From the NCBI GenBank assembly GCA_041228285.1, contig CP166133.1, positions 744,001 to 808,000 of the forward strand: a DNA stretch of 64,000 nucleotides, given 5' to 3'. Made by a program: the position numbers and the translations under genes. Below are positions 43,687 to 53,413 of this stretch, piece by piece (position 1 is the first letter of the stretch; each line of letters opens with the position of its first letter). The stretch comes from Neisseriaceae bacterium CLB008 (lineage in GTDB: Bacteria; Pseudomonadota; Gammaproteobacteria; Burkholderiales; Neisseriaceae). The notes below the pieces were generated by a model. It searched no databases. It had not been told where the DNA came from and saw nothing but the letters and a program-made list of their open reading frames with translations.

Positions 43687-44004
43687 GGTTGAATCCTTTT
43701 GTGTTGATGCTCAAACAGTTAATAATGAATCAGTCTGGTGGGTTAGTGTAGCTCATCTAGACTAAATACTCTAGCTTATTTTCAGAACATGGGGTTGATT
43801 GGGCCAAAATCAAGGCTAAGACGTCTTTAAATTTATTCTTATAGGTATGCCGTCTTAAAGTGCGTCATTTATGGTCCAGTTTCGGCGCGCCCTGAATTCT
43901 ACTATAGATTAAGGCCCTAGGCTGTCTTTTACAGGTTAAAGAGGGTAAAAGAGCGCAATTAAACTTGAGTTAATCACTAGGGTTTGCTAGTATTTGCGCA
44001 ATTG

Positions 44005-44018
44005 GTAACGTACGTTAC
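44005..44018. promoter_or_regulatory. Palindromic operator GTAACGTACGTTAC
   Basis: Perfect 14-base palindrome about 300 bases upstream of the RND adaptor gene. This size and symmetry suit a TetR-type dimer; no regulator gene is adjacent. Confidence 0.5.
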
Positions 44019-44150
44019 GGTTTGCTTAAAGGCCACTGGAACAAGACTAACAGGGCCCTTTTATTTTGGATAAAGGTCGAACTTTGTCTTTAATCTTTAT
44101 TCTAAATCGCTGAAATCATAATAAAATGATTTCTAAAACAGATACAATGT

Positions 44151-44206
44151 ACTTACCTATCATACATATGATTCAACCTAGGGTTGGGGCGTGATGATAG
44201 GTAAGT
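44151..44206. promoter_or_regulatory. 13-bp perfect inverted repeat in RND operon leader
   Basis: ACTTACCTATCAT (44151-44163) and ATGATAGGTAAGT (44194-44206), 30-base spacer, about 110 bases before the start codon. It may be a pair of operator half-sites or an mRNA stem; there is no T run, so it is not a simple terminator. Confidence 0.55.
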
Positions 44207-44317
44207 CTTATTTGTGTTTGTTTGACGTACACGCCCAAGCGTATGCACACACACCTGAATACTGGTTTTGGCTTAAATAAATGATTTTATATTGTACTAT
44301 TTTATCTTGGAGGTATC

Positions 44318-45565
44318 GTGAGACCGCACGTCAATAAACTATTAACAGTTGGTTTGACCACTTTGGCATTGTCTATTGCCTTGACCGGCTGTAAAAAACA
44401 AGAAGCACCTCAAGCCCCCCCTGCCGTACCCGTGACCTTACTGACTGTTCAGGCTCAAGATGTGCCCGTACAGTTTGAGTATGTGGGCCAAGCGGCAGGT
44501 TCAAGAGAAGTTGAAGTCCGCGCACGCGTGGGCGGTATTTTGCAAAAACGCTTATTTATTGAAGGGCGCTCTGTTAAAGCCGGCGACGTGCTGTTTCAGT
44601 TAGATCCAGCGCCATTCCAAGCGGCTTTTGACCAAGCGAGTGCCGCCTTGGCGGTAGAGCAAGCGCAGCTCACGCGTACCAAGCAAGACTTCGACCGTAT
44701 CGTGCCCCTTTACAACGAACAAGCGGTTTCACGTAAAGACTACGACGATGCTAAAGCGGCCTATTTAGCCGCCCAGGCCAGCGTTGAGGCCAGCCGTGCT
44801 CGTCTACAAGAAGCCCGCATCAACTTAGGCTATACCCGCGTTGTCGCCCCCATTTCTGGCGTGACCAGTCTGGAAGCGGTTTCTGAAGGTAGCTTGATCA
44901 CCAATACCAGCGCCGAAGGCAGCCTACTGACCAAGATTTCCCAGCTTGATCCACTGTACGTGAACTTCAGCATTGCTGAGGGCGACTCTTTGCGTCTGCG
45001 CGACATGTTGCAAAGCGGTCAGCTGACCATGAGCAATGATCAAAACTACGTGGCGACGATTCGCTTGGGCAACGGCCAAATGTATCAACACGAAGGTGTG
45101 GTGAGCTTTACCGACAACATTGTTGACACCACCACCGGCAGCGTTAAGGCTCGTGCTGTGTTCCCTAACCCGACAGGCGACATCATGCCCGGTCAGTTTG
45201 TACGCGTGATTTTAAAGGGTGCTGAACGTCCAAACGTGATCACCGTACCGCAAAACGTGGTCTTGAGCAGCCAGCAAGGCAATCAAGTATGGATTATGGA
45301 TAAAGATGGCAAGGCACAACCACGTATGGTGACGTTGGGTGAAGAGTCTGGCAATAACGTCATCGTTGAATCAGGTTTGAAAGTGGGCGATAAAGTGGTC
45401 ACCGATAACTTGATGAAGATTCGTGCCCCAGGTACGCCATTGCAAAGTGCGCCAGCCAAAGCGGCTGCGCCGGCCCCTGCTAAAAACGCGGCGCCAGCAG
45501 CAGAACCTGCTGCCCCAGCCCAAGATGCCGAGCCAAAAGCTGCGGCCAAACCTGCTGCTGAATAA
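44318..45565 (+). CDS. RND efflux periplasmic adaptor (AcrA/MexA family)
   Basis: Membrane-fusion lipoprotein linking the RND pump to the outer-membrane channel, 415 residues. The lipobox is LSIALTGC (Cys25). The order is barrel-sandwich half VEVRARVGGILQKRLFIEGRSVKAGDVLFQLD, here split as ARVGGILQKRLFIEG and AGDVLFQLDPAPF (about 68-100), a helical hairpin (about 105-165), YTRVVAPISGVTSLEAVSEG, and the beta-barrel and membrane-proximal domains with MPGQFVRVIL. The Ala/Pro-rich tail from about 370 is unusually long. The start is GTG 44318, four bases after GGAGG. First gene of a three-gene pump operon. Confidence 0.93.
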   Translation: MRPHVNKLLTVGLTTLALSIALTGCKKQEAPQAPPAVPVTLLTVQAQDVPVQFEYVGQAAGSREVEVRARVGGILQKRLFIEGRSVKAGDVLFQLDPAPFQAAFDQASAALAVEQAQLTRTKQDFDRIVPLYNEQAVSRKDYDDAKAAYLAAQASVEASRARLQEARINLGYTRVVAPISGVTSLEAVSEGSLITNTSAEGSLLTKISQLDPLYVNFSIAEGDSLRLRDMLQSGQLTMSNDQNYVATIRLGNGQMYQHEGVVSFTDNIVDTTTGSVKARAVFPNPTGDIMPGQFVRVILKGAERPNVITVPQNVVLSSQQGNQVWIMDKDGKAQPRMVTLGEESGNNVIVESGLKVGDKVVTDNLMKIRAPGTPLQSAPAKAAAPAPAKNAAPAAEPAAPAQDAEPKAAAKPAAE

Positions 45566-45580
45566 CAGGGAGTTTGATGT

Positions 45581-48500
45581 ATGTTTTCAGAATTTTTTAT
45601 TCGCCGACCGATTTTCGCAACCGTTTTATCGATTGTGATTATGTTGGCAGGCGGCCTGTCCTTAAAGGCCTTGCCGATTGAGCAGTTCCCTGACATCGTT
45701 CCGCCGGTTGTGAACGTGTCGGCTACCTACCCAGGTGCTTCTGCTGAGGTGGTATCCAATACGGTTGCGGCGCCATTAGAGCAGGCGATTAACGGGGTGG
45801 ACGACATGCTGTACATCCAGTCCACCAGTAACTCTAGCGGTGCTTTGTCGTTGAGCGTGACCTTTAAAATTGGTACCGACGCCGACGAAGCCACCATTAA
45901 CGTCAATAACCGCGTGCAAAGTGCACTTTCTGGTATTCCTGAGGAAGTGCGTCGTCAGGGCGTGGACGTGCGTAAGCGTTCGAACTCGTTCTTGCAGGTG
46001 ATCAGCGTGTTCTCTCCGGACCAAAGCCACGATACGCTGTTTTTAAGTAACTATGCCACGTTGAACTTAGTGGATGCCCTGAAACGTGTTGATGGTGTGG
46101 GTGAAGTGCAGAACTTTGCCGCGCAAGACTACGCCATGCGTATTTGGATGCGTCCTGACAAAATGGCTCAGTTAAGCGTGAACACCAGCGATGTGGCGGC
46201 AGCCATTCGTGAGCAAAACGCCCAGTTTGCGGCCGGTAAAATTGGCGCATTGCCCACTAAAGATCGCCTAGATTTCACCTATACCGTGACCACTCAAGGC
46301 CGTATGAGCGAGCCAAGCGAGTTTGAAAACATCATTATTCGTTCGAATCCTGATGGTTCTAAAATCTTGCTCAAAGACATTGCGCGTTTGGAATTGGGTG
46401 CATTGAGCTATGACTTTAAAGGTGAGCACAACGGTCGTCCGACCGTACCCGTGGGGATTTTCTTGGCCCCTGGCGCGAACCAAGTGGCGACAGCTGATGC
46501 GGTACGCGCCACCCTAGATGAAATGTCTAAAACCTTCCCAGCAGGGGTGGAGTATGGCATTCCTTACGACACCACGAAGTTCGTGAACGCGTCGATTAAA
46601 GAAGTGGTGAAAACGTTTATTGAAGCGTTGATCTTGGTGTTCTTGGTGGTGTATTTATTCTTGCAAAACTGGCGCGCCACGCTGATTCCGTGTATTGCGG
46701 TACCGGTGTCGATTATCGGGACGTTTGCGGTGATGTATTTGCTGGGCTTTACCATCAATACCTTGACGCTCTTTGGACTGGTGTTGGCCATTGGTATTGT
46801 GGTGGATGACGCCATTGTGGTGTTGGAAAACGTTGAGCGGATCATGCGGACCGAAGGCTTGAATGCTTTGGATGCATCGATTAAAGCGATGCGCGAAGTG
46901 GCCGGTGCGCTGGTGGCGATTGTGTTGGTATTGGCGGCGGTGTTCGTACCGGTGGCCTTTATTGGCGGTATTGCTGGCGAGATGTATAAACAGTTTGCGA
47001 TTACGATTGCCGTGTCGGTCGCGATTTCTGGCCTCGTGGCTTTGACCTTGACGCCTGCCTTGTGTGCGGTGTTCTTGGATGAGCATGACGATGAGAAAAA
47101 ACCGAACCGCTTCTTCCAAGGGTTTAATAATTTCTTTGATAGAGCCACCCATAAATACACGGCCGGCGTTCGCTTCTTTGTGAAACGTATGCTGCTGGGC
47201 TTTGGTGTGTTGGCTGCTGTTTGTGTGGCCTCTTGGGGCTTGGTTGGTCAAATTCCAAGCTCTTTGGCGCCGGAAGAAGACCAAGGTTTTGTGTTTGGTG
47301 CGACGATGTTGCCTGAGGGCACCAACCTTGAGCGTACCCACGACGCCATGCAAAAGCTGGATAAGATTTTGGTTGAGAATGACAATATTGAAGAAGTCAT
47401 GAGCTTCTCTGGCTTTGATATTTTGTCTGGTGGTGCGAAGAGTAGCTCTGGCGTGTCGTTTATTATCCTGAAGGATTGGGGTAGCCGTGCCGGTCAAGAA
47501 AACTCATCGTTTGGCGTGATTGGTAGCCTATTTGGCGCCACCGCTGGCTTGCGCGACAGCTTTACTTTATTCCTAAACCCACCGCCGATTTCAGGCATGT
47601 CGAATACGGGTGGTTTTGAGGGCTATGTTCAAAGCCGTGAGAGCGCTTCGCCAGAAGCCTTGAGCCGTGTGATGAATGATTTTGTGGCCGCGGCCGCACA
47701 GCGCCCAGAATTGCAGGGCGTGCAAACCACCTTTACGGCCAACGTACCGCAGATCAGCGTGGAGCTAGACCGTGAAAAAGCCCGTGCATTGGGCGTGCCG
47801 ATCACCGACGTATTTGACACCATGCAAAGTATGTTTGGCTCGCTGTACGTGAATGACTTTAATAAGTTCGGTCGCGTGTATAAGGTACAAATGCAGTCTG
47901 AAGCAGACTACCGCGCCCGGGTGTCTGATATTGGCAATATGTATGTACGCTCAAGCGGTGGCCAGATGGTGCCCTTGACTGCCTTGGTTAACGTGAAGCG
48001 TACGGTTGGCCCTGAGATCATGGAACGCTTTAACGTGTTTACCGCAGGTAAAATCATGGGTAACCCAGCCCCAGGCTATAGCTCGGGCGAGGCACTGGAT
48101 GCAATGGAGGCTTTAGCGGCAGACGTCTTGCCTGAAGGTTATGCTTTGGCTTGGTCTGGCTCTGCCTTCCAAGAGAAGTCAACTCAGGGCTCGACCGTGG
48201 TCGTGTTCGCCTTCGGCCTATTGATGGTGTTCTTGATCTTGGCCGCTCAGTATGAGCGTTGGACCTTACCGATTGCCGTTCTGTTGGCGGTGCCGTTTGC
48301 CTTATTTGGTGCGCTGTTGGCCAACTGGATGCGTGGCCTACAGTTTGACATTTACTTCCAGGTGGCATTAGTGACCCTGATTGGTCTGGCGGCGAAGAAC
48401 GCGATTCTGATTGTGGAGTTCGCGGTGCAGCAAATGGAAGACGAAGGCAAAAACGTTTGGGAGGCTTCTATTGAGGCGGCTCGCCTACGGTTCCGTCCGA

Positions 48501-48751
48501 TTGTGATGACATCTTTAGCCTTTATGATGGGCGTGTTGCCATTGGCCATCAGTAGCGGTGCCGGTTCTGCCAGCCGCCACTCGATTGGTACGGGCGTGAT
48601 CGGTGGGATGTTGGCTGCGACGTTTATTGCCATTATCTTTGTGCCGATGTTCTTTGTGTTCATCATGACCTTGGGTAAAAAAGGCAAGGGTAAGGACAAA
48701 GACAGCCGTGAGGATAAAGAACCCACGAGCATTAACGGGGAAGGGGTGTAA
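45581..48751 (+). CDS. RND multidrug efflux transporter, inner-membrane pump (AcrB/HAE1 family)
   Basis: Proton-driven trimeric exporter of 1,056 residues, 12 membrane spans, two large periplasmic loops. It starts MFSEFFIRRPIFATVLSIVI as in the family. Proton-relay Asp pair is in GIVVDDAIVVLENVERIM (about 405-422) and the matching Lys in the second half is in GLAAKNAILIVEFA. Also visible are PVSIIGTFAVMYLLGF, DIVPPVVNVSATYPGASAEVV (in part PPVVNVSATYPGAS) and IFVPMFFVFI near the end. 15 bases after the adaptor gene and one base before the channel gene. Confidence 0.96.
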   Translation: MFSEFFIRRPIFATVLSIVIMLAGGLSLKALPIEQFPDIVPPVVNVSATYPGASAEVVSNTVAAPLEQAINGVDDMLYIQSTSNSSGALSLSVTFKIGTDADEATINVNNRVQSALSGIPEEVRRQGVDVRKRSNSFLQVISVFSPDQSHDTLFLSNYATLNLVDALKRVDGVGEVQNFAAQDYAMRIWMRPDKMAQLSVNTSDVAAAIREQNAQFAAGKIGALPTKDRLDFTYTVTTQGRMSEPSEFENIIIRSNPDGSKILLKDIARLELGALSYDFKGEHNGRPTVPVGIFLAPGANQVATADAVRATLDEMSKTFPAGVEYGIPYDTTKFVNASIKEVVKTFIEALILVFLVVYLFLQNWRATLIPCIAVPVSIIGTFAVMYLLGFTINTLTLFGLVLAIGIVVDDAIVVLENVERIMRTEGLNALDASIKAMREVAGALVAIVLVLAAVFVPVAFIGGIAGEMYKQFAITIAVSVAISGLVALTLTPALCAVFLDEHDDEKKPNRFFQGFNNFFDRATHKYTAGVRFFVKRMLLGFGVLAAVCVASWGLVGQIPSSLAPEEDQGFVFGATMLPEGTNLERTHDAMQKLDKILVENDNIEEVMSFSGFDILSGGAKSSSGVSFIILKDWGSRAGQENSSFGVIGSLFGATAGLRDSFTLFLNPPPISGMSNTGGFEGYVQSRESASPEALSRVMNDFVAAAAQRPELQGVQTTFTANVPQISVELDREKARALGVPITDVFDTMQSMFGSLYVNDFNKFGRVYKVQMQSEADYRARVSDIGNMYVRSSGGQMVPLTALVNVKRTVGPEIMERFNVFTAGKIMGNPAPGYSSGEALDAMEALAADVLPEGYALAWSGSAFQEKSTQGSTVVVFAFGLLMVFLILAAQYERWTLPIAVLLAVPFALFGALLANWMRGLQFDIYFQVALVTLIGLAAKNAILIVEFAVQQMEDEGKNVWEASIEAARLRFRPIVMTSLAFMMGVLPLAISSGAGSASRHSIGTGVIGGMLAATFIAIIFVPMFFVFIMTLGKKGKGKDKDSREDKEPTSINGEGV

Positions 48752-48752
48752 T

Positions 48753-50204
48753 ATGAAAAAGATCATGACGATGGCCGTGGTAATGGCGTTGACAGGCTGT
48801 TCGGTAATGCCTACCTACCACCAGCCGGAAACCCCACTGCCTGCCGGTTTTAACGTTGAATCCACTCAAGGCCAAGATTTAAGCGTGTTGGTGGCCGATG
48901 AGTGGTGGCAAAACTTTGGCGACTCTAGTCTCAACCTCTTGGTGACCAGTGCTCTGATTTATAATCAAGACTTGGTTGCCGCTCAGGCCCGAGTGGAAGA
49001 AGCAGCTGCCAATGCCGGCATCGCTCGTAGTGCGCTGTTCCCGACAGTTGACGTGAACGGTAATTTTGCCCGTCAACGGACGTCGCAAGAAACCACAGCA
49101 CCTGGCCAAGACCTGATCGGCGATGTGCGTACCGGTAATGCTCAGCTGTCTTGGGAGCTAGACCTGTGGGGCAAGCTACGCGCCCAAAATGCCGCAGGTA
49201 AATCACGCTTTTTAGCGTCGCAATACAATCGCGATGCCTTGAAGCTGTCGATTGCGGCCTTGGTGAGTAAAACCTATTTTCAACTGCAGGCGGCTGATGA
49301 GCAGTTAAACATCGCTAAAAGCACGTTGGAAACGCGTCAGAAAACCCTCGAGCTGTATCAAAAACGCTATCGTGGTGGGGTGATTTCGGCTTTGGAACTG
49401 CGTCAAGCCGAGGTTGAAAAAGCCACTTCTGAAGCTGATGTGCCGAGAATCGCACAGCTGGTACGCCAAACCGAAAACGCCTTGGCGGTGTTGGTTGGCC
49501 GTACGCCAGAGCAAATGGTGGACGGTTACATCGAGCGTGCCCGTAACACCTTACGCACGCCGGTGGCGCTGGATTTAATCCCAGAAGCCTTGCCTAGCCA
49601 GCTATTGGTGCGCCGAGCTGACATTCGTGCGGCAGAGGAAAACCTCAAGGCTGCAAATGCTGACATCGGTGTGGCGCGCGCTGCATTCTTGCCCTCGATT
49701 GGGTTGACGACGGCCATTGGTTCACAAAGCTTGTCTTTGGATGGTCTGTTTAGCGCCCCTGCACGGACGTGGAGCTTTGTGGGCAATATTGCCGCTCCGA
49801 TCTTCCAAGCTGGCCGAATCAGCTATGGCGTGAAGGCTGCTAAGGCTCGTGAGCAAGAAATGGTGGCGACCTACCGTGGCGCCATTCAGGTGGCGTTCAG
49901 AGAAACCCTGGATGCCTTGAGTGCTCATGGCTATACGCGCGAGCAAGAAATGGCCACCAATAAGCAGTTAACGTCTATTCGTGGCGCTGTACGCTTAGCA
50001 CAGTTACGCTATGACGGCGGTTATTCTGATTATTTGACCGTCTTGGACGCCCAGCGCAGTATGTATCAAATTCAGCAAAGTGCTGTTGCCGTTCGTTTAG
50101 AGCGTTTAAACAGCATGGTTGATTTATACAAAGCCTTAGGCGGCGGTTGGGATGAGGCGAAAAGTGAGCTGAAGCCAGAACTGCCTAAAATTTTGGTACA
50201 CTAA
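48753..50204 (+). CDS. RND efflux outer-membrane channel lipoprotein (OprM/MtrE family)
   Basis: TolC-like outer-membrane factor completing the tripartite pump, 483 residues. Lipobox MALTGCS (Cys13). Family features: WWQNFGDSSLNLLV, NQDLVAAQARVEEAAANAGI, LSWELDLWGKLRAQNA (about 133-148), RRADIRAAEENLKAANADIGVARAAFLPSIGL (as RRADIRAAEENLKAANA) and LRYDGGYSDYLTVLDAQRS near 425. ATG 48753 lies one base after the pump gene stop with AAGGGG upstream; 15 in-frame codons inside the pump gene are rejected. Ends at a strong terminator. Confidence 0.95.
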   Translation: MKKIMTMAVVMALTGCSVMPTYHQPETPLPAGFNVESTQGQDLSVLVADEWWQNFGDSSLNLLVTSALIYNQDLVAAQARVEEAAANAGIARSALFPTVDVNGNFARQRTSQETTAPGQDLIGDVRTGNAQLSWELDLWGKLRAQNAAGKSRFLASQYNRDALKLSIAALVSKTYFQLQAADEQLNIAKSTLETRQKTLELYQKRYRGGVISALELRQAEVEKATSEADVPRIAQLVRQTENALAVLVGRTPEQMVDGYIERARNTLRTPVALDLIPEALPSQLLVRRADIRAAEENLKAANADIGVARAAFLPSIGLTTAIGSQSLSLDGLFSAPARTWSFVGNIAAPIFQAGRISYGVKAAKAREQEMVATYRGAIQVAFRETLDALSAHGYTREQEMATNKQLTSIRGAVRLAQLRYDGGYSDYLTVLDAQRSMYQIQQSAVAVRLERLNSMVDLYKALGGGWDEAKSELKPELPKILVH

Positions 50205-50229
50205 GGCTGCTTGATTCATGGCCATGAAC

Positions 50230-50258
50230 AAGACCACCCCTAAGGGTGGTCTTTTTTT
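50230..50258 (+). terminator. Terminator after the RND operon
   Basis: AAGACCACCC / GGGTGGTCTT with a four-base loop, then T-rich. Confidence 0.92.
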
Positions 50259-50327
50259 GTGTTGTCATTAACGCACACAGCCATTGAATATAGATATATG
50301 ATATAGATTGTTAACAAGGAGTGAATT

Positions 50328-51635
50328 ATGCCAGAAACCGTTCAGCCCGATTACGCCAGCTACCACGCTCGTCGGATTGCCGATATTTTGATTGCGTTAG
50401 GGGATGATGACGCTCAGGTGGCGCCGATTTTGGTGGCCTTAGACGACGACAAAATTGCCGAAACCCTAAAGTTTTTGGCCCCGCTTAAGCAACAAAGCAT
50501 TTTGCAGCTGTTGGCGCCCGAACGCGCCACGGCCATTTTGGAAATCATGCCGATTGACGAAGTGACGGACTTAGCCTTGATTTTGAATCAGCCCAGCCGA
50601 AACCAGTTTTTGGCGCGGCTGTCGGCTGAAAAGGCACAGAAGGTTCAGTCATTCTTAGGTTATTCGGAAGATTTAGTGGGCAGTATCACCACCACGGAAT
50701 TCATTGCGTTGAGTCAGAAGGCCAGCGTGGGTGAGGCCTTAGCCCAAACCCGAGCGCATGCGGCCACGGCGGAAACGGTGAACTCTTTGTACGTGGTAGA
50801 CGACAATCGGTTGCTGGTCGGCGTGGTGTCGATTCGGCGTTTGCTTAGCCACCCAGATGATGCCTTAATCGGCGCCATTATGGACACCGATGTCGGCGCC
50901 ATTGGGGTGAAGGAACGGATTGAGGCAGCGCATCGCATGATTGAGCGCAACGACTGGACTTCGCTACCGGTGATTGATGAAATGGGGCGCATCTTGGGCT
51001 TGGTGACGGTGGATGACATCATGGAATACAGCACCTTAGAAACCACCAAAGACACTATGCGTATGAGCGGTAGCTTGCCGCTGGCCACACCCTATTTTGA
51101 AACCTCGATTTGGGGCCTATATAAAAAGCGGATTTTCTGGATTTTACTGCTATTTGTGGCCGAGGCCTATACCGGTACGGTGCTCAAACACTATGAGGAT
51201 TCTTTGGAAACCGTAGTGGCTTTAGCTTTCTTTATTCCACTTTTGGTGGGGACCGGCGGCAATACCGGGACTCAGGTGGTGGCGACGGTGATTCGCTCGA
51301 TTGGCACCGGTGAAATTAAGTTTGCTGACACGTTTAAGGTGATGAGTCGAGAGTTTATGGTGGGTGCCCTAATAGGGGTGACGGTTTTGGTGGCCTGTTT
51401 GATTCGGGCCTATTTCCTTGGTGTCGGCAAAGAGGTGGGGCTAGTGGTAGGGATTACCGCGCTCTTTGTAGTGGTTTGGGCCTCGATCGTGGCGTCTTGC
51501 TTGCCGATTATTCTGACCCGCTTAAAGTTAGATCCAGCGGTGATTTCCAGCCCGATGATCACCACGGTGGTCGATGGTACCGGTTTGATTATTTACTTTA
51601 CCGTGGCTCATGCGTTGATTACGGCGTTGCAATAA
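50328..51635 (+). CDS. mgtE: Magnesium transporter MgtE
   Basis: Mg2+ channel of 435 residues at the inner membrane. An N-terminal superhelical domain (about 15-125; FLAPLKQQSILQLLAPERA) is followed by a CBS pair (about 130-240; MDTDVGAIGVKERIEAAHRM, LPVIDEMGRILGLVTVDDIM) that senses Mg2+. Five spans follow, with the pore signature VVATVIRSIGTGEI and PLLVGTGGNTGTQ (about 302-325), ending SSPMITTVVDGTGLIIYF. Strong AAGGAG before the ATG. No magnesium riboswitch was recognised in the 120-base leader. Confidence 0.95.
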   Translation: MPETVQPDYASYHARRIADILIALGDDDAQVAPILVALDDDKIAETLKFLAPLKQQSILQLLAPERATAILEIMPIDEVTDLALILNQPSRNQFLARLSAEKAQKVQSFLGYSEDLVGSITTTEFIALSQKASVGEALAQTRAHAATAETVNSLYVVDDNRLLVGVVSIRRLLSHPDDALIGAIMDTDVGAIGVKERIEAAHRMIERNDWTSLPVIDEMGRILGLVTVDDIMEYSTLETTKDTMRMSGSLPLATPYFETSIWGLYKKRIFWILLLFVAEAYTGTVLKHYEDSLETVVALAFFIPLLVGTGGNTGTQVVATVIRSIGTGEIKFADTFKVMSREFMVGALIGVTVLVACLIRAYFLGVGKEVGLVVGITALFVVVWASIVASCLPIILTRLKLDPAVISSPMITTVVDGTGLIIYFTVAHALITALQ

Positions 51636-51717
51636 GCCCGTGAGGCAGGATAACGGTTTTATTTTATCGTGGCTTATTTTAGAATAAGGCGATTATTTTT
51701 CGGCAAAGGTGAACGGC

Positions 51718-52581
51718 ATGCGTTGGGAAGGCAGAAGACAGAGTCAAAATGTTGAAGACAGGCGTGCCCAAGGGGGTGGTGGCGGTGGGCCACGGCTACC
51801 CGGAGGTAAAGGTGGCCTGTTGGTGATGGCCGTTGTCGTCATCGCTGGGCTTTATGGCGTTGACCTTTCTGGTTTGATGACCATGGTGGATGATCCTGCG
51901 GCCAACCAGAGCCAGCAGGTGCCGTACCAGGCTGGTGCAAAGGAACAAGAGGCGGCTGCATTGACCTCGGTGGTGTTGGCCGATACGGAAGACACGTGGG
52001 CACGTATTTTTCAGCAGCAGGGCCAGCGCTATCAGCCGCCTAAGCTGGTGCTGTATCGTCAAGCGACCCGAACGGGCTGTGGTACCGGCCAAGCGGTGAT
52101 GGGGCCTTTTTATTGCCCAGCCGATCAAACCGTGTACATTGATCTTTCATTTTACGACGACATGGCTAAGCGCCTAGGCGGCGGTGGTGACTTTGCTCAA
52201 GGCTATGTGATTGCCCATGAAGTGGGCCATCATGTCCAAAATTTGCTGGGCACCGAGCGTAAGGTACGCCAAATGCAACAGGGCCAAAGTGAAAAAACCG
52301 TGAATCAGCTGTCGGTGCGCATGGAGTTACAGGCTGACTGTTATGCTGGCGTCTGGGGGCATGCCATGGGCCAGGAAAATATTCTGGAAAATGGCGACCT
52401 TGAGTCGGCCCTGCGTACGGCAGAAGCCATCGGCGACGATCGCCTACAGCAGCAAAGCTCGGGGCGGGTGGTGCCCGATAGTTTTACCCACGGTTCGTCT
52501 GAGCAGCGCCACTATTGGTTTAGCCGAGGCTTTCAATCTGGCGATGCTGCACAATGCAATACGTTTAGCGATGTATTCTAA
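51718..52581 (+). CDS. ypfJ: Neutral zinc metallopeptidase YpfJ family
   Basis: Putative membrane-anchored zinc metalloprotease of 287 residues. It has a short cytoplasmic N-terminus with Gly/Arg-rich [15 protein letters not shown], one span ([20 protein letters not shown], about 36-55) and a periplasmic domain. The zinc-binding HEXXH is in [15 protein letters not shown] (about 165-179), with [15 protein letters not shown] downstream supplying further ligands. Conserved Cys pairs are in [18 protein letters not shown] 51718 after AAAGGTG is chosen over the GTG three codons earlier. Substrates unknown. Confidence 0.92.
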   Translation: MRWEGRRQSQNVEDRRAQGGGGGGPRLPGGKGGLLVMAVVVIAGLYGVDLSGLMTMVDDPAANQSQQVPYQAGAKEQEAAALTSVVLADTEDTWARIFQQQGQRYQPPKLVLYRQATRTGCGTGQAVMGPFYCPADQTVYIDLSFYDDMAKRLGGGGDFAQGYVIAHEVGHHVQNLLGTERKVRQMQQGQSEKTVNQLSVRMELQADCYAGVWGHAMGQENILENGDLESALRTAEAIGDDRLQQQSSGRVVPDSFTHGSSEQRHYWFSRGFQSGDAAQCNTFSDVF

Positions 52582-52599
52582 TCATAATAGGGGAATGAA

Positions 52600-53349
52600 A
52601 TGATTGTTTTTATCACCGGCGCCAGCGCTGGTTTTGGCGCGGCCATTAGCCGCCGCTTTATTGCGGCAGGTCATCAAGTGATTGGCACGGGGCGTCGCGC
52701 CGACCGGCTGGCGGCGTTGCAGCAAGACTTGGGCAAGGATTTTTACCCCTTGGTGTTGGACGTACGTGACGGCGCTGGCCTAGCAGAAGCCTTGGCCTGG
52801 CTGCCTGAAGCTTGGCAGAATATTGATGTGTTGGTGAACAATGCTGGCTTGGCTTTAGGTCTGGAGCGTGCTTATGAAGCCAATGCCGATGATTGGGCCA
52901 CGATGATCGACACCAATGCTAAAGGTTTGGTGTTGACCACGCGGGCGCTGTTGCCTGGTATGGTGGCGCGTAATCTCGGACACGTGATTAATATTGGCTC
53001 TACGGCGGGCAACTGGCCTTATGCCGGCGGCAATGTGTATGGGGCGACTAAGGCGTTTGTGCGCCAGTTTAGCTTAGGCCTACGGGCCGACCTACAGGGT
53101 ACGGCCGTGCGCGTGACCAATATTGAGCCGGGCTTGGTTGGCGGCACGGAATTTTCCAATGTGCGCCTGAAGGGCGATGATGAGAAAGTGGCTCAAATTT
53201 ACGCCAATGCCGATGCTTTAAGCCCTGAAGACGTGGCTGAGTCGGTATTTTGGGTGGCGACGCTGCCGGCGCACGTCAACATCAATAGCATGGAAATGAT
53301 GCCTGTGTGCCAATCGTTTGCCGGTTTGAGCGTGACGCGTAAGGCCTGA
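52600..53349 (+). CDS. ydfG: NADP-dependent 3-hydroxy acid dehydrogenase YdfG
   Basis: Short-chain dehydrogenase oxidising L-allo-threonine and 3-hydroxy acids (also a malonic semialdehyde reductase), cytosolic, 249 residues. It has IVFITGASAGFGAAISRRF (residues ~2-20), TGRRADRL, LVNNAGLALG, catalytic NIGSTAGNWPYAGGNVYGATKA (Ser, Tyr and Lys; about 129-150, here as NIGSTAGNWPYAGG and YGATKAF), and NIEPGLVGGTEFS. Nineteen bases after ypfJ and probably cotranscribed. Confidence 0.94.
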   Translation: MIVFITGASAGFGAAISRRFIAAGHQVIGTGRRADRLAALQQDLGKDFYPLVLDVRDGAGLAEALAWLPEAWQNIDVLVNNAGLALGLERAYEANADDWATMIDTNAKGLVLTTRALLPGMVARNLGHVINIGSTAGNWPYAGGNVYGATKAFVRQFSLGLRADLQGTAVRVTNIEPGLVGGTEFSNVRLKGDDEKVAQIYANADALSPEDVAESVFWVATLPAHVNINSMEMMPVCQSFAGLSVTRKA

Positions 53350-53359
53350 TTGCTGGGTT

Positions 53360-53397
53360 AAAAAGCCCGTGGCTGCAATTGCAGCCACGGGCTTTTT
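53360..53397. terminator. Bidirectional terminator between ydfG and ynfA-type gene
   Basis: Perfect AAAAAGCCCGTGGCTGC / GCAGCCACGGGCTTTTT, loop AATT, between two convergent genes. Confidence 0.93.
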
Positions 53398-53413
53398 CGT
53401 GGGCGCCGTTAGG

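Larger units (their letters stand above)
43687..44317. other. 631-base regulatory region upstream of the RND efflux operon
   Basis: No gene is visible. It carries two perfect inverted repeats described separately (44005-44018 and 44151-44206), A/T-rich stretches, and the promoters of both divergent units. Confidence 0.5.

Noticed and set aside
46655-47497. Long antisense frame of 280 codons inside the RND pump gene
   Set aside because: It lies wholly within the strongly supported AcrB-type coding region and its translation is His/Arg/Asn-rich with no family features; a shadow of codon bias.
50205-50327. Magnesium riboswitch in the mgtE leader
   Set aside because: The leader is only about 70 bases after the RND terminator and shows no ykoK-type structure that I could recognise.
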